A DNA stretch of 64,000 nt from Pseudomonas mandelii (GCF_024138395.1 NZ_JAMYDU010000001.1:496001-560000), one strand, 5' to 3'; positions 15,985 through 24,518 are shown, counted from the first letter of the stretch. Made by a program: numbers and translations. The notes: generated by a model not told the origin, from the sequence alone.

Positions 15985-16911
15985 ATGTCTGGTCAAGCTC
16001 GCTTCATGCTCGTCGCCTCGCCCCTGATGGAACACAGCCCGGCCTTCGATCGGGCCGCAGCGCTGGCCAAGGCCGAGGATGCGGCCCTGCATATCGTGGC
16101 CTTCGACTATCTGGAAGGCCTGGCGACCGCCGGCATGGTCAACGAAAAGGCCCTGGAGCAGATGCGTCTGGGCTATGTCGAGCGTCACCGCCAGTGGCTC
16201 GAGGAACAGGCCCGTCCCTTGCGCAAGATCGGTGTGCACGTCACCACGGAGGTGACTTGGGTCGAAAAGCCGTTGGAGGAAATCCTGATTCACCTCAAAG
16301 AGCAGCCGATGGATGTGCTGATCAAGGCGCTGGAGCACCCATCACGCTTGTCGCGGCTGGTGTTTACTCCCCTCGACGTGCATCTGCTGCGCGAATGCCC
16401 GGTACCGCTGCACTTCGTCAGTCATGCCAGGCATGCGTTGCCGCGCAAGATCCTCGCGGCGGTCGACCCCTTCCATCGTGATGACCATTACAAAAGCTTC
16501 AATGACCGGATTCTGCACGAAGCGTCAAAACTGGCGAGCGCCTGTAACGCCGAGCTCGATGTGGTCTACGCCTATGACCTTTCGTCGATCAGCTCGGACG
16601 AGTTCAGTTTCGAAAACGGCTCGGCATTTTTCGCTTCGGACAAAGCCAAAACCCTGTTCGACTTTCAGGAGGATGCCTTCAACGAATTGGCCGCGCGCAA
16701 CGGCATCGCGCCGGAGCAACGGCACATGCTCATGGGCAGCCCGACCAAGGTGTTGACTCGCTACGCCGATACCTATGACGTCGACGTGATTGTCATGGGC
16801 CGGGTCGGCCATCGCGGCATGGGCCGGTTGATCGGCAGCACGGTGGAGCATCTGCTGTACAAAATGCCGTGCAGTGTGTGGGTGGTGTACACCGAGCGGC
16901 TGGATGAATGA
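15985..16911 (+). CDS. Tandem-domain universal stress protein (UspE-like)
   Basis: The 308-residue protein consists of two Usp domains, roughly residues 1-140 and 150-305. The second keeps the ATP-binding G-x2-G-x9-G(S/T) motif, seen as GRVGHRGMGRLIGST; the first lacks it. This is the UspE arrangement. Such proteins help survival under starvation, anaerobiosis or oxidative stress, but the exact action is unknown. ATG 15985 is preceded by GGGAGG at proper spacing; the TTG at 15967 is rejected. A REP pair follows and probably acts as a bidirectional transcription barrier. Confidence 0.87.
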   Translation: MSGQARFMLVASPLMEHSPAFDRAAALAKAEDAALHIVAFDYLEGLATAGMVNEKALEQMRLGYVERHRQWLEEQARPLRKIGVHVTTEVTWVEKPLEEILIHLKEQPMDVLIKALEHPSRLSRLVFTPLDVHLLRECPVPLHFVSHARHALPRKILAAVDPFHRDDHYKSFNDRILHEASKLASACNAELDVVYAYDLSSISSDEFSFENGSAFFASDKAKTLFDFQEDAFNELAARNGIAPEQRHMLMGSPTKVLTRYADTYDVDVIVMGRVGHRGMGRLIGSTVEHLLYKMPCSVWVVYTERLDE

Positions 16912-16931
16912 TTGCGCCGCACGCGGTCCTT

Positions 16932-17035
16932 TGTAGGAGCTGCCGAAGGCTGCGATCTTTTGATCTTGATCTTTTGCGATCTGGAGGTCCTCGAGAATCA
17001 AGATCAAAAGATCGCAGCCTGCGGCAGCTCCTACA
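16932..17035. repeat. REP doublet between convergent genes
   Basis: TGTAGGAGCTGCCGAAGGCT with CGATCTTTTGATC faces its inverted partner GATCAAAAGATCGCAGCCTG and CGGCAGCTCCTACA, forming a long imperfect palindrome. It lies between the converging uspE-like and methyltransferase genes and could act as a terminator. Confidence 0.8.
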
Positions 17036-17046
17036 GTGTTGCCCTG

Positions 17047-17859
17047 TCAACGCCGTGTAATCACCACCTCCAGGTATTCACTGGGTACCACCAACGACCG
17101 CTCCCCCGCCCGGTTCAGGCGATTCAGCAGTTCGGTCAGGTCGTTTTCCAGGGCCGCGCCCTCTTCGGGTGGCAGGGTCGCAAAGGCCTTGTGAACCGGC
17201 CCATACCAGGTACGGAAGGTGTCGATCCAGTGCGCGGCCGAGCGATAGCGGAAGTTGAACAACCGCCGTGTCACCTGGAGCTGGAAGTCGCGCTGGTCGA
17301 AGTGCGAGTGCAACCAGGCTTCGGTGCCCCAGTTCGAAGGTGGTTGCGCTCCTGGCGGTGGCGGCATGTGGCGGCCCAGGGTCTTGAACACCTGGCCGAT
17401 GTAGCCTTCAGGCGTCCAGTTGGCAAGGCCGATCCGCCCGCCAGGACGGCACACCCGCGCCAGTTCCGCTGCAGCCTTGGGCTGATCGGGCGTAAACATC
17501 ACGCCAAAGGTTGAAAGCACGGCATCGAAACTGGCGTCTTCGAACGGCAGGTCCTCGGCATCGGCCACCTGAAAGGTCACGTCCAGGTGTTCCGCCCGTG
17601 CGCGGTCTTCGCCGCGTTCAAGCAGCTTGGCCACGTAGTCGGTGGACGTGACCTTGCAGCCCCGGCGCGCGGCGGCGAGCGTCGCATTTCCGTTGCCGGC
17701 GGCGACGTCCAGCACCTGCTCATCACACAGCAAGTCGCAGGCTTCGGCCAGTTGTTCGCCGACGATCTGTAAGGTGGTGCCGATCACGGTGTAGTCGCCG
17801 CTGGCCCACGTGGCCATTTGACGGTTTTTCAGGGCAGTGAGGTCAATGGGTGTGCTCAT
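17047..17859 (-). CDS. Class I SAM-dependent methyltransferase (UbiE/Coq5-like)
   Basis: The 270-residue product has motif I as VLDVAAGNGNATLAAA, a motif II acidic loop (ADAEDLPFEDASFDAVLSTF) and a post-motif region ELARVCRPGGRIGLANW, typical of UbiE-like small-molecule methyltransferases. The substrate cannot be inferred. ATG 17859 starts MSTPIDLTALKNRQMATW; the frame extension to 17898 overlaps the upstream gene. It lies 35 bp downstream of a DUF4242 gene on the same strand, so the two are probably one transcript. Confidence 0.82.
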   Translation of the reverse strand: MSTPIDLTALKNRQMATWASGDYTVIGTTLQIVGEQLAEACDLLCDEQVLDVAAGNGNATLAAARRGCKVTSTDYVAKLLERGEDRARAEHLDVTFQVADAEDLPFEDASFDAVLSTFGVMFTPDQPKAAAELARVCRPGGRIGLANWTPEGYIGQVFKTLGRHMPPPPGAQPPSNWGTEAWLHSHFDQRDFQLQVTRRLFNFRYRSAAHWIDTFRTWYGPVHKAFATLPPEEGAALENDLTELLNRLNRAGERSLVVPSEYLEVVITRR

Positions 17860-17894
17860 GAAGTCTGCTCCGTTGCGGTTGGAACTTGTCCGGC

Positions 17895-18167
17895 TCACTC
17901 CGCCGTGGTGGGATCGATGATGTTCATGACCCGGGAAACGCTGCTGATGGGAAATTCACCCTTTTTGGCGTGCTCCCTGATCAGTCCCTCGTTCGGCGCG
18001 ATGTACACGCAGTAAATCTTGTCGCCAGTGATGTAACTCTCCAGCCATTGCACCTCTGGCCCCATCTCGCGCAATACATCGCAGGACTTTTGCGAGATCG
18101 CTTTGAGTTCCTGTTGCGGCAGTGCGCCGGCGCCCGGAAGCTCGCGTTCAATAATGAATTTAGGCAT
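17895..18167 (-). CDS. DUF4242 family small protein
   Basis: The 90-residue product begins MPKFIIERELPGAG and contains the conserved block VQWLESYITGDKIYCVYIAP and EGLIREHAKKGEFP of DUF4242, a ferredoxin-like fold sometimes annotated as nickel-binding. The function is unknown. ATG 18167 has AAAAGGACGTTGCC upstream. It is probably cotranscribed with the following methyltransferase. Confidence 0.8.
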   Translation of the reverse strand: MPKFIIERELPGAGALPQQELKAISQKSCDVLREMGPEVQWLESYITGDKIYCVYIAPNEGLIREHAKKGEFPISSVSRVMNIIDPTTAE

Positions 18168-18342
18168 GGCAACGTCCTTTTCTTGAGGGGTGATAACAGG
18201 ATCGGCATGATCCCGTCGTCCACGAACTATCGCCCCCGAATACGTCGGCGTCCTGTCCGGTCGTCTGGCTGAGTCACGAAATACACCGCTCTCCGATGCA
18301 TGGTCGTCCATCTGTAACGCCGGATTAACAGGTGGGCCCGCT

Positions 18343-19554
18343 TTAGGCGGCAGGCGCTTTGGCCTCTTCCAGCAGTTGCCTGATCATCTGCTCCTGAGTC
18401 TCGTATCGGCCTTCGCCAAAGTGGGTGTAACGTACCTGCCCCTTGGCGTCGATCAGGTAGTGAGCGGGCCAGTACTGGTTATTGAAGGCGCGCCAGATCG
18501 CATAATTGTTGTCGATCGCCACCGGATAGGTAATGCCGAGTTTTTTCACCTGATCGCGGACGTTGTCGATGATGCGTTCGTAACCGTACTCAGGGGTGTG
18601 CACGCCGATCACCACCAGGCCATCTTTCTCATATTTTTTCGCCCAGTCCTTCACGTAGGGCAAGGTGTGCTGGCAGTTGATGCAGTCGTACGTCCAGAAG
18701 TCCACCAGCACCACTTTGCCGCGCAGGGCATCGTTGCTCAGCGCTGGCGAGTTGAGCCATTGGACCGCGCCGGAGATTGACGGCATCGCGCCTTTGGCTG
18801 AATCCATGGTCGAGTCGGCCTTGACCTTGCTCACGAAGTAATCGACCACTTTCGGTACGGTTTCCAGCACCCGCTGTTCAACCGTAGTGATGCCTTCGGA
18901 TGAGGTGCTGGCGAGTAACTTGTTATCGACGCCGGTGGAGATGACCGCGGCAGCGACCAACACCGCAGCTCCCGTGCCGCGACGCAGCCAACCAGTCAGC
19001 GGAATCGACGGTTTCAAGCGATTGACCAGGCCGCGACCGGCGAAGATCAAAGTGCCCAGGGACAACGCGCTGCCCAGGCCGTACGCCACCAGCAGCAGAC
19101 TGGTTTGAGCGTTGGCGCCTTGCAACATGGCGCCGGTGAGGATCACCCCGAGAATCGGCCCGGCACACGGCGCCCAGAGCAGACCGGTGGCGACGCCGAT
19201 CATTACCGAGCCTAACGGGCCAGACATTTTGCGAGTGTCGGGATCGAGGCGATTGCCCAGCAGCACGAACGGACGCGCCAGCCAGCCGCCGATGCGGGCG
19301 GAGATCAGCGACAGGGCGAACAGCACCATCACGATCAACGCCACATGGCGGCCGGTGTTGCTGGCTTGCACCACCCAATCGCTGCTGACAACGGCCAGGC
19401 TGGAGATCAGGGCGAAGGTCAGGGCCATGCCGCCGAGGGTGAGCAGGATCGAAGAACGCGTGCGTTTAGCCCCGGCAAACAGAAACGGCACGACCGGGAG
19501 GATGCAAGGGCTGAGGACGGTCAAAATGCCGCCGAGGAAAGCGATGAGGAACAT
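18343..19554 (-). CDS. dipZ: DipZ-type fused CcdA / TlpA-like thioredoxin membrane protein
   Basis: The 403-residue protein joins a CcdA-like membrane domain (residues 1-230; LTVLSPCILPVVPF carries the first redox cysteine, and WAPCAGPILG the second) to a periplasmic thioredoxin-like domain (about 265-403; FWTYDCINCQHTLPYV has the CxxC site). Such proteins carry electrons from cytoplasmic thioredoxin across the inner membrane to reduce periplasmic targets. ATG 19554 matches the family start. It may be transcribed with the two small exported protein genes upstream, though a REP pair lies between them. Confidence 0.9.
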   Translation of the reverse strand: MFLIAFLGGILTVLSPCILPVVPFLFAGAKRTRSSILLTLGGMALTFALISSLAVVSSDWVVQASNTGRHVALIVMVLFALSLISARIGGWLARPFVLLGNRLDPDTRKMSGPLGSVMIGVATGLLWAPCAGPILGVILTGAMLQGANAQTSLLLVAYGLGSALSLGTLIFAGRGLVNRLKPSIPLTGWLRRGTGAAVLVAAAVISTGVDNKLLASTSSEGITTVEQRVLETVPKVVDYFVSKVKADSTMDSAKGAMPSISGAVQWLNSPALSNDALRGKVVLVDFWTYDCINCQHTLPYVKDWAKKYEKDGLVVIGVHTPEYGYERIIDNVRDQVKKLGITYPVAIDNNYAIWRAFNNQYWPAHYLIDAKGQVRYTHFGEGRYETQEQMIRQLLEEAKAPAA

Positions 19555-19582
19555 GGGGATCACCTTGAAAATACACGGCCTA

Positions 19583-19671
19583 TGTGGGAGCGAGCTTGCT
19601 CGCGATAGCGGTCTGGCAGTCACATAGATGTTGAATGTGCTGCCGTCATCGCGAGCAGGCTCGCTCCCACA
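19583..19671. repeat. REP doublet
   Basis: TGTGGGAGCGAGCTTGCTCG faces CGAGCAGGCTCGCTCCCACA. It separates dipZ from the small exported protein genes and could lower readthrough into dipZ. Confidence 0.8.
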
Positions 19672-19707
19672 TTGGGTCTGCGGGAATTGACAGAACTGTG
19701 CCTGGCT

Positions 19708-19929
19708 TCAGGACTCCAGCTGCTGCCCCTGTGGAGTCCGGCTGTAGCCATTCTCTGCGAACAACTGCCCTTGCGGCGTGCGGCTCGAACCATCCTCAGT
19801 CAGCAACGGAGTCAGTTGGAAGCAGGTACTGCTGCCACCGGTATTTTGTTCAACCGCAGCGTTGGCATGGGCGGCGGCGCCCGCTACGGAGAAAACGATG
19901 GCGGTCAAAAAGCGGGTGATGTTGTTCAT
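19708..19929 (-). CDS. Small exported protein with two tandem 14-residue repeats
   Basis: The 73-residue product has a signal peptide (residues 1-24, ending AHANA). A short mature chain follows with a single cysteine (GSSTCFQL) and two adjacent near-identical repeats at residues 42-55 and 56-69, sharing E-D/N-G-x-SRTPQGQ. I do not recognise a named family. It lies 48 bp downstream of another small exported protein gene and close to a two-component system. Processed, it would be under 50 residues, so a sensor ligand, redox peptide or modification substrate are all possible; this is inference only. Confidence 0.65.
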   Translation of the reverse strand: MNNITRFLTAIVFSVAGAAAHANAAVEQNTGGSSTCFQLTPLLTEDGSSRTPQGQLFAENGYSRTPQGQQLES

Positions 19930-19977
19930 GATGTTTTTCCTGTTTCAAAGGGGATGGGCATTGGGGAGTCGAAGGAC

Positions 19978-20241
19978 TCAGTTGTTTTCATTGCAGCCGT
20001 CAGCGAATTTGCTGTAATCCAGCACCTGGGTTTTGCCTTGGGAATCCAGGTAGGTCATCCGGGCATTCACAATCCCGCAGGCAGGGGTCGCGTCCTGTTT
20101 CATCGACAGCACTTTCTGGATATCCAGGTGCGTGCCGTAGGTGTAGGTTTGAGGGGTTACATCGGCTTCGGCCCGGGCCGAAAAGGTGCAGATGTTCAGG
20201 GCGGCGAACAGGCAGGCGGCGTAGACGGCTTTGGTGTTCAT
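19978..20241 (-). CDS. DUF2790 small exported protein
   Basis: The 87-residue product has a signal peptide (MNTKAVYAACLFAALNICTF, then SARA). The mature region contains YGTHLDIQKVL, ATPACGIVNARMTYLDSQG and a final cysteine near the C-terminus (FADGCNENN). This matches DUF2790, a family frequent in Pseudomonas, often found beside two-component systems and of unknown function. The two mature cysteines could form a disulfide. ATG 20241 faces the divergent response regulator, and two copies of a shared operator lie between them. Confidence 0.8.
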   Translation of the reverse strand: MNTKAVYAACLFAALNICTFSARAEADVTPQTYTYGTHLDIQKVLSMKQDATPACGIVNARMTYLDSQGKTQVLDYSKFADGCNENN

Positions 20242-20370
20242 GGGGGATCCTCTGGGCTTCAATAGGTCAATCGTTGATTGAGCCGAGGCGATTGGGTTTG
20301 CCTCGATGGAACCTATTTGAAACCCGTGAGGTATCCCGTCTGTGTCCAGAACAGCGGCGGGTAAATCGCT

Positions 20371-20406
20371 GTGTATCAGCGCAGGCTTGCGATACACAGC
20401 GATACA
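20371..20406. promoter_or_regulatory. Operator copy A: GTGTATC-N13-GATACAC plus third half-site GATACA
   Basis: A perfect seven-base inverted repeat with a 13-base spacer (20371-20397) is followed by a direct repeat GATACA at 20401, exactly 10 bp after the previous half-site. Copies B (20429) and C (24641) have the same architecture. Direct repeats at helical spacing are typical of OmpR/PhoB-family regulators, so the adjacent response regulator is the likely binder. Confidence 0.7.
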
Positions 20407-20428
20407 AACCCTGTTTTTTTGCGTCCCC

Positions 20429-20464
20429 GTGTATCCGCCGACACGCCAGATACACTGCAATACA
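20429..20464. promoter_or_regulatory. Operator copy B: GTGTATC-N13-GATACAC plus third half-site AATACA
   Basis: The same inverted repeat and 13-base spacer occur at 20429-20455, with the third half-site AATACA at 20459, again 10 bp after the preceding one. It lies 58 bp from copy A and 70 bp before the response regulator start, where autoregulation would act. Confidence 0.7.
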
Positions 20465-20533
20465 AAGGACGGCGGGCGAGCGGGCCAAGGCTCGATAGAC
20501 TGCGTGCAACTTCCACTCAAGAGGCTTGGCCCC

Positions 20534-21274
20534 ATGGAACACGTCGATCACATTCTCATCGTGGACGATGACCGCGAGATCCGGGAACTGGTAGGCAACT
20601 ACCTGAAGAAGAACGGCCTGCGCACCACCGTGGTGGCGGATGGACGGCAGATGCGCTCGTTTCTGGAGTCCACGCCGGTGGACTTGATCGTGCTCGACAT
20701 CATGATGCCGGGGGACGATGGCCTGGTGCTCTGCCGCGAACTTCGCGCTGGCAAACATAAGGCCACACCGGTGCTGATGCTCACCGCTCGCAACGATGAA
20801 ACCGACCGCATCATCGGCCTGGAAATGGGCGCCGACGATTACCTGGTCAAACCGTTCGCCGCCCGTGAGTTGCTCGCGCGCATCAACGCCGTGCTGCGGC
20901 GCACGCGGATGCTGCCGCCAAACCTGGTGATCACCGAAAGCGGTCGCCTGCTGGCATTCGGTCGCTGGCGTCTGGACACCTCGGCCCGGCATCTGCTGGA
21001 TGAGGACGGCACCATGGTCGCCCTCAGCGGGGCGGAATATCGCCTGCTGCGGGTGTTCCTCGATCATCCTCAGCGGGTGCTCAATCGCGACCAATTGCTC
21101 AACCTGACTCAAGGCCGCGATGCCGATCTGTTCGACCGTTCCATCGATTTGCTGGTGAGCCGCTTGCGTCAGCGTCTGCTCGACGATGCCCGGGAACCGG
21201 CCTACATCAAGACCGTGCGCAGTGAAGGCTATGTGTTTTCCCTGCCGGTGGAAGTGCTCGGTGCGCCGTCATGA
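20534..21274 (+). CDS. OmpR/PhoB-family response regulator
   Basis: The 246-residue protein has a receiver domain (residues 1-120) with the acidic pocket ILIVDDDRE, phosphoacceptor Asp55 (LIVLDIMMPGDDG) and the conserved Lys (YLVKPFAARELL). A C-terminal winged-helix DNA-binding domain follows (residues 145-240; RVLNRDQLLNLTQGRDAD and YIKTVRSEGYVF). ATG 20534 starts MEHVDHILIVDDD; a longer frame to 20342 crosses the operator region. The histidine kinase gene overlaps by ATGA. It probably controls the divergent DUF2790 gene, itself and the HvfBC promoter region, which carry one shared operator. Confidence 0.93.
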   Translation: MEHVDHILIVDDDREIRELVGNYLKKNGLRTTVVADGRQMRSFLESTPVDLIVLDIMMPGDDGLVLCRELRAGKHKATPVLMLTARNDETDRIIGLEMGADDYLVKPFAARELLARINAVLRRTRMLPPNLVITESGRLLAFGRWRLDTSARHLLDEDGTMVALSGAEYRLLRVFLDHPQRVLNRDQLLNLTQGRDADLFDRSIDLLVSRLRQRLLDDAREPAYIKTVRSEGYVFSLPVEVLGAPS

Positions 21275-22581
21275 GTCTTGCGCTGCACTGGCCTCGCACA
21301 CTGGCCTCGCGGCTGTCGCTGATTTTCCTGGTCGGGCTGATCCTCGCCCAGGCGCTGTCCTTTGGCGCTCAGTACTACGAGCGTTACGAAAGTGCGAAAA
21401 ACACCATGCTGGGCAATCTGGAAACCGATGTCTCGACTTCTCTCGCCATCCTCGACCGCTTGCCCGCCGACGAACGCCCGAACTGGCTGCAGCGCCTGGA
21501 ACGCGCCAACTATGGCTATTTGCTGAATGAAGGCTCCCCGGGCACGCCGATGGCCGCCCGCGATGTGCCGATTGCAGTGACCTCGATTCAGGACGCCATC
21601 GGCCATGATTACCCGCTGACCTTTACCGACATCCCCGGCCCGAAGAAGCACTTCCAGGCCCACCTGAAATTGAAGGACGGCAGCCCTGTCACTATCGACG
21701 TGCGACCTTCGATGGTGCCGTTGTCGCCGTGGTTGCCGGCGGTATTGCTGGGGCAACTGGCGCTGATGATTGCCTGCACCTGGCTGGCCGTGAGAATCGC
21801 CATCCGCCCACTCACCCGCCTCGCCCAAGCGGTGGAAACCCTCGACCCCAACACCCACGCCATACACCTGGATGAAAAAGGCCCGACCGAAGTCGCCTAT
21901 GCCGCCCGTGCCTTCAATGCGATGCAGGCACGCATTGCGGCTTATCTCAAGGAGCGCATGCAACTGTTGGCGGCGATTTCCCACGACCTGCAAACCCCGA
22001 TCACCCGCATGAAGCTGCGTGCCGAATTCATGGATGACTCCAGCGAAAAAGACAAACTGTGGAATGACCTCGGCGAGATGGAACACCTGGTGCGCGAAGG
22101 CGTGGCCTATGCCCGCAGCATCCATGGTGCCACCGAGGAGAGTCGCCGCACCGATCTGGATTCATTCCTCGACAGTTTGGTGTTCGACTATCAGGACATG
22201 GGCAAAGACGTGCAGCTCGACGGTAAAAGCGCAGCCGTGATCAACACCCGGCCGCATGCCTTGCGACGGGTGCTGGTGAACCTGATAGACAACGCGCTGA
22301 AGTTCGCCGGCGCGGCAGAGCTGTGGGTGGAAACGAAGGCTGATGGCAGCTTGTCGGTGAAAGTGATGGACCGTGGGCCGGGGATTGCCGAAGAGGAATT
22401 GGCGCAGGTAATGGAACCGTTCTACCGCGTGGAGAATTCGCGTAATCGCAGCACGGGGGGGACTGGGTTGGGATTGGCGATTGCCCAGCAATTGGCGCTG
22501 GCGATTGGCGGGTCGCTGACCTTGAGCAATCGCGAGGGCGGTGGGTTGTGTGCGGAGCTCAGGTTGCCGATAACCCAATAA
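21271..22581 (+). CDS. Membrane sensor histidine kinase (EnvZ-like)
   Basis: The 436-residue protein has two transmembrane helices (about residues 12-30 and 152-175) enclosing a periplasmic sensor region of about 120 residues. A HAMP segment follows (AIRPLTRLAQAVETL), then a HisKA domain with His238 in AAISHDLQTPITRMKLR, and the ATPase domain with N box (VLVNLIDNALKF), DRGPGIAEEE and GTGLGLAIAQQLA. Everything needed for autophosphorylation is present. It overlaps the response regulator by four bases. The signal is unknown; the neighbours suggest envelope redox or metal stress. Confidence 0.92.
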   Translation: MSLALHWPRTLASRLSLIFLVGLILAQALSFGAQYYERYESAKNTMLGNLETDVSTSLAILDRLPADERPNWLQRLERANYGYLLNEGSPGTPMAARDVPIAVTSIQDAIGHDYPLTFTDIPGPKKHFQAHLKLKDGSPVTIDVRPSMVPLSPWLPAVLLGQLALMIACTWLAVRIAIRPLTRLAQAVETLDPNTHAIHLDEKGPTEVAYAARAFNAMQARIAAYLKERMQLLAAISHDLQTPITRMKLRAEFMDDSSEKDKLWNDLGEMEHLVREGVAYARSIHGATEESRRTDLDSFLDSLVFDYQDMGKDVQLDGKSAAVINTRPHALRRVLVNLIDNALKFAGAAELWVETKADGSLSVKVMDRGPGIAEEELAQVMEPFYRVENSRNRSTGGTGLGLAIAQQLALAIGGSLTLSNREGGGLCAELRLPITQ

Positions 22582-22594
22582 ACACCACTAATTC

Positions 22595-22903
22595 CTGTGG
22601 GAGCGGGCTTGCTCGCGACGAGGCCAGCACCTCCAACATTGATGTTGACTGACACTCCGCCATCGCGAGCAGGCCCTACTGCCAGTCAGTTAAGCCGTAA
22701 TGCGATCTGTAGCAGCTGGCGAAGCCTGCGTTCGGCTGCATAGCAGTCGTGAATCCGGCTGATGCGGTCTGCCTGACATACCAGGATCTCTGATTTTACG
22801 ACTGCTTCGCAGCCGAACGCAGGCTTCGCCAGCTGCTACAAAGAGTGCGTCGCGGCTGAAATTGCTTAACTGACTGGCATTAGGGCATGCCCGCTCCCAC
22901 AGG
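22595..22903. repeat. REP doublet interrupted by a 214-bp palindromic element
   Basis: The outer unit is a REP pair of the TGTGGGAGCGGGCTTGCTCG family whose right half ends ATGCCCGCTCCCACAGG. It is split by an element listed separately at 22673-22886. With the insert, it fills nearly all of the 352-bp gap between the kinase gene and the HvfC gene. Confidence 0.75.
22673..22886. mobile_element. MITE-like element with 23-bp terminal inverted repeats nested in a REP unit
   Basis: The left end is GCCCTACTGCCAGTCAG then TTAAGC; the right end is its inverted complement with one mismatch in 23. Inside lies a second long palindrome of the GTAGCAGCTGGCGAAGCCTG family, with GCAGCCGAACGCAGGCTTCG on the other arm. 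No reading frame of useful size is present, so it would be non-autonomous. A target duplication cannot be separated from the terminal symmetry. Confidence 0.55.
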
Positions 22904-22933
22904 GGAAGTGGGTGTTTGGGGGATTGCGCGTGG

Positions 22934-23692
22934 TCAGGCAGCCATGCCAACTACCCCTTCCCCATGCATCTGCCGCAATAATGCCAATCCGCTGTCGATA
23001 AATTCCAGCGACCCCACCATCCCCGCCTCTATTGCCAACCCTTCCAGCTGCGCTCGGCCATTGAGCAGAGGAAACTCCCCGATCCGCTGCAACAACCGCC
23101 ACGCCAACGGGCTCAGTTCGGAAAACCGCACACTCCAGTCTTCGGACCGATGAACCAACAGCAACGTCGGCTCAGCCGGCGGCGAGTCAGGCCGGTAATT
23201 CGGCCCCACCAACTGCACCGGCCAGCCATACGCCAATGACCAAGCCAGCGGTGAAACCTGCAACGGTCGATCCAGCAGCAACCCGGCATCGCTGGCCGGC
23301 AATGGCTCGGCGTCGGATTGTTGCAGTGCCATTTCGACCCACTCGTAATGCGCCAGCTCAACCATGAACGGCGGCCACGCTCCGTCGTTCAACGCCTGTG
23401 GCGCAGAGGCGAGAAACTCGACAAATTCCTGGGCAATCTCGCCGAATTTTGGCGTGCGCGCGCGGTAGTCCCGCAGGAAGATCCGCACCAGAGAACGCCA
23501 CTCACCGTCACCCAATATCTTCACCAACACCGGAAAAGTCCCGCTGAGTAACGACGACAGGTTCGAGAACACCAGGTCTCGATAAACCTGCGCCCGTGCC
23601 ACGTCCATCCCGGCAGGTGGCGCACAGTGGTCGGGATCGCGCAGGTAGCGCGTCAATGTGTCTTGCTGCTGATACAAGCTGGGCTTATCCAC
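22934..23692 (-). CDS. hvfC: HvfC-like DUF2063 partner protein of the MNIO enzyme
   Basis: The 252-residue product has the N-terminal DUF2063 domain ([20 protein letters not shown], then [20 protein letters not shown]) and a C-terminal domain with [16 protein letters not shown], as in HvfC/BufC-type partner proteins. These bind the precursor peptide and work with the multinuclear iron enzyme encoded just upstream. The likely start is GTG 23692 ([13 protein letters not shown]), which overlaps the hvfB stop by eight bases. The extension to 23731 is inside hvfB. Confidence 0.82.
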   Translation of the reverse strand: MDKPSLYQQQDTLTRYLRDPDHCAPPAGMDVARAQVYRDLVFSNLSSLLSGTFPVLVKILGDGEWRSLVRIFLRDYRARTPKFGEIAQEFVEFLASAPQALNDGAWPPFMVELAHYEWVEMALQQSDAEPLPASDAGLLLDRPLQVSPLAWSLAYGWPVQLVGPNYRPDSPPAEPTLLLVHRSEDWSVRFSELSPLAWRLLQRIGEFPLLNGRAQLEGLAIEAGMVGSLEFIDSGLALLRQMHGEGVVGMAA

Positions 23693-24518
23693 GGTTCTCA
23701 CCTTGCAGGTGGCGAATGATCTGCAATTCACTCACCAATTCGGAAAAGTCGGGAAAGTTGAAATCCCGCTCCAGCAGCGTCGGTTGCACACCAAACCGCG
23801 CATACGCCTCGGCCAACAACGACCAGACCACCGGTTTGACCGAGGCGCCATGGGTGTCGATCTTCAGCGTGTCGGATTCATCGAAATGCCCGGCCACATG
23901 CATGGCAACCACCCTTTCGGCATCAATGCCGGCCAAAAAAGAGTGCGGATCGAAACCGTGATTAATCGAGTTGACGTAGACATTGTTGACGTCCAGCAAC
24001 AGGTCGCAATCGGCTTCACGCAACACTGCGTTGGTGAAGGTCAGTTCATCCATATCCTGCTGTGGTGCGGCGTAGTAGGAGACATTTTCCACTGCCAGGC
24101 GCCGACCGAGAATGTCTTGTGCCTGGCGAATCCGCGCGGCAACGTGGTGCACCGCTTCTTCGGTAAACGGCAACGGCAGCAAATCGTAAAGATGCCCGTC
24201 ATCGCTGCAGTAGCTCAGGTGTTCGCTGTACAGCGGCACCTTGTGGTGATCGAGGAAAACCCGCACTTCCTGCAGGAACCCGACGTCCAGCGGCGCCGGC
24301 CCGCCCAATGACAAGGACAAGCCGTGACAGGACAACGGATAACGCTCGGCCAAGGCGCGAAACGCCGCGCCGTGAGCGCCGCCGATGCCGATCCAGTTTT
24401 CCGGCGCGACTTCCAGGAAGTCGAAAGCGCCCACCGGGGCCGCTTGAAGGTCCTTCATTAAACCGCGCCGCAAGCCTAGCCCGACGGTCGCCTTCGATGA
24501 TGTGATGGGAGTGTGCAT
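23685..24518 (-). CDS. hvfB: HvfB-like DUF692 multinuclear non-haem iron-dependent oxidase (MNIO)
   Basis: The 277-residue TIM-barrel protein keeps the DUF692 metal ligands: [65 protein letters not shown] and LLERDFNFP. Relatives (MbnB, TglH, HvfB/BufB) oxidatively rearrange cysteines in ribosomal precursor peptides, giving oxazolone/thioamide or thiooxazole groups, often for copper binding. The precursor gene usually sits just upstream, but none is visible here. ATG 24518 starts [19 protein letters not shown]. Operator copy C lies about 125 bp upstream. Confidence 0.88.
   Translation of the reverse strand: MHTPITSSKATVGLGLRRGLMKDLQAAPVGAFDFLEVAPENWIGIGGAHGAAFRALAERYPLSCHGLSLSLGGPAPLDVGFLQEVRVFLDHHKVPLYSEHLSYCSDDGHLYDLLPLPFTEEAVHHVAARIRQAQDILGRRLAVENVSYYAAPQQDMDELTFTNAVLREADCDLLLDVNNVYVNSINHGFDPHSFLAGIDAERVVAMHVAGHFDESDTLKIDTHGASVKPVVWSLLAEAYARFGVQPTLLERDFNFPDFSELVSELQIIRHLQGENRG

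Noticed and set aside
22595..22903. Rho-independent terminator after the histidine kinase
   Set aside because: The palindromes are REP-type without a T tract; they may still limit transcription but do not fit a standard terminator.
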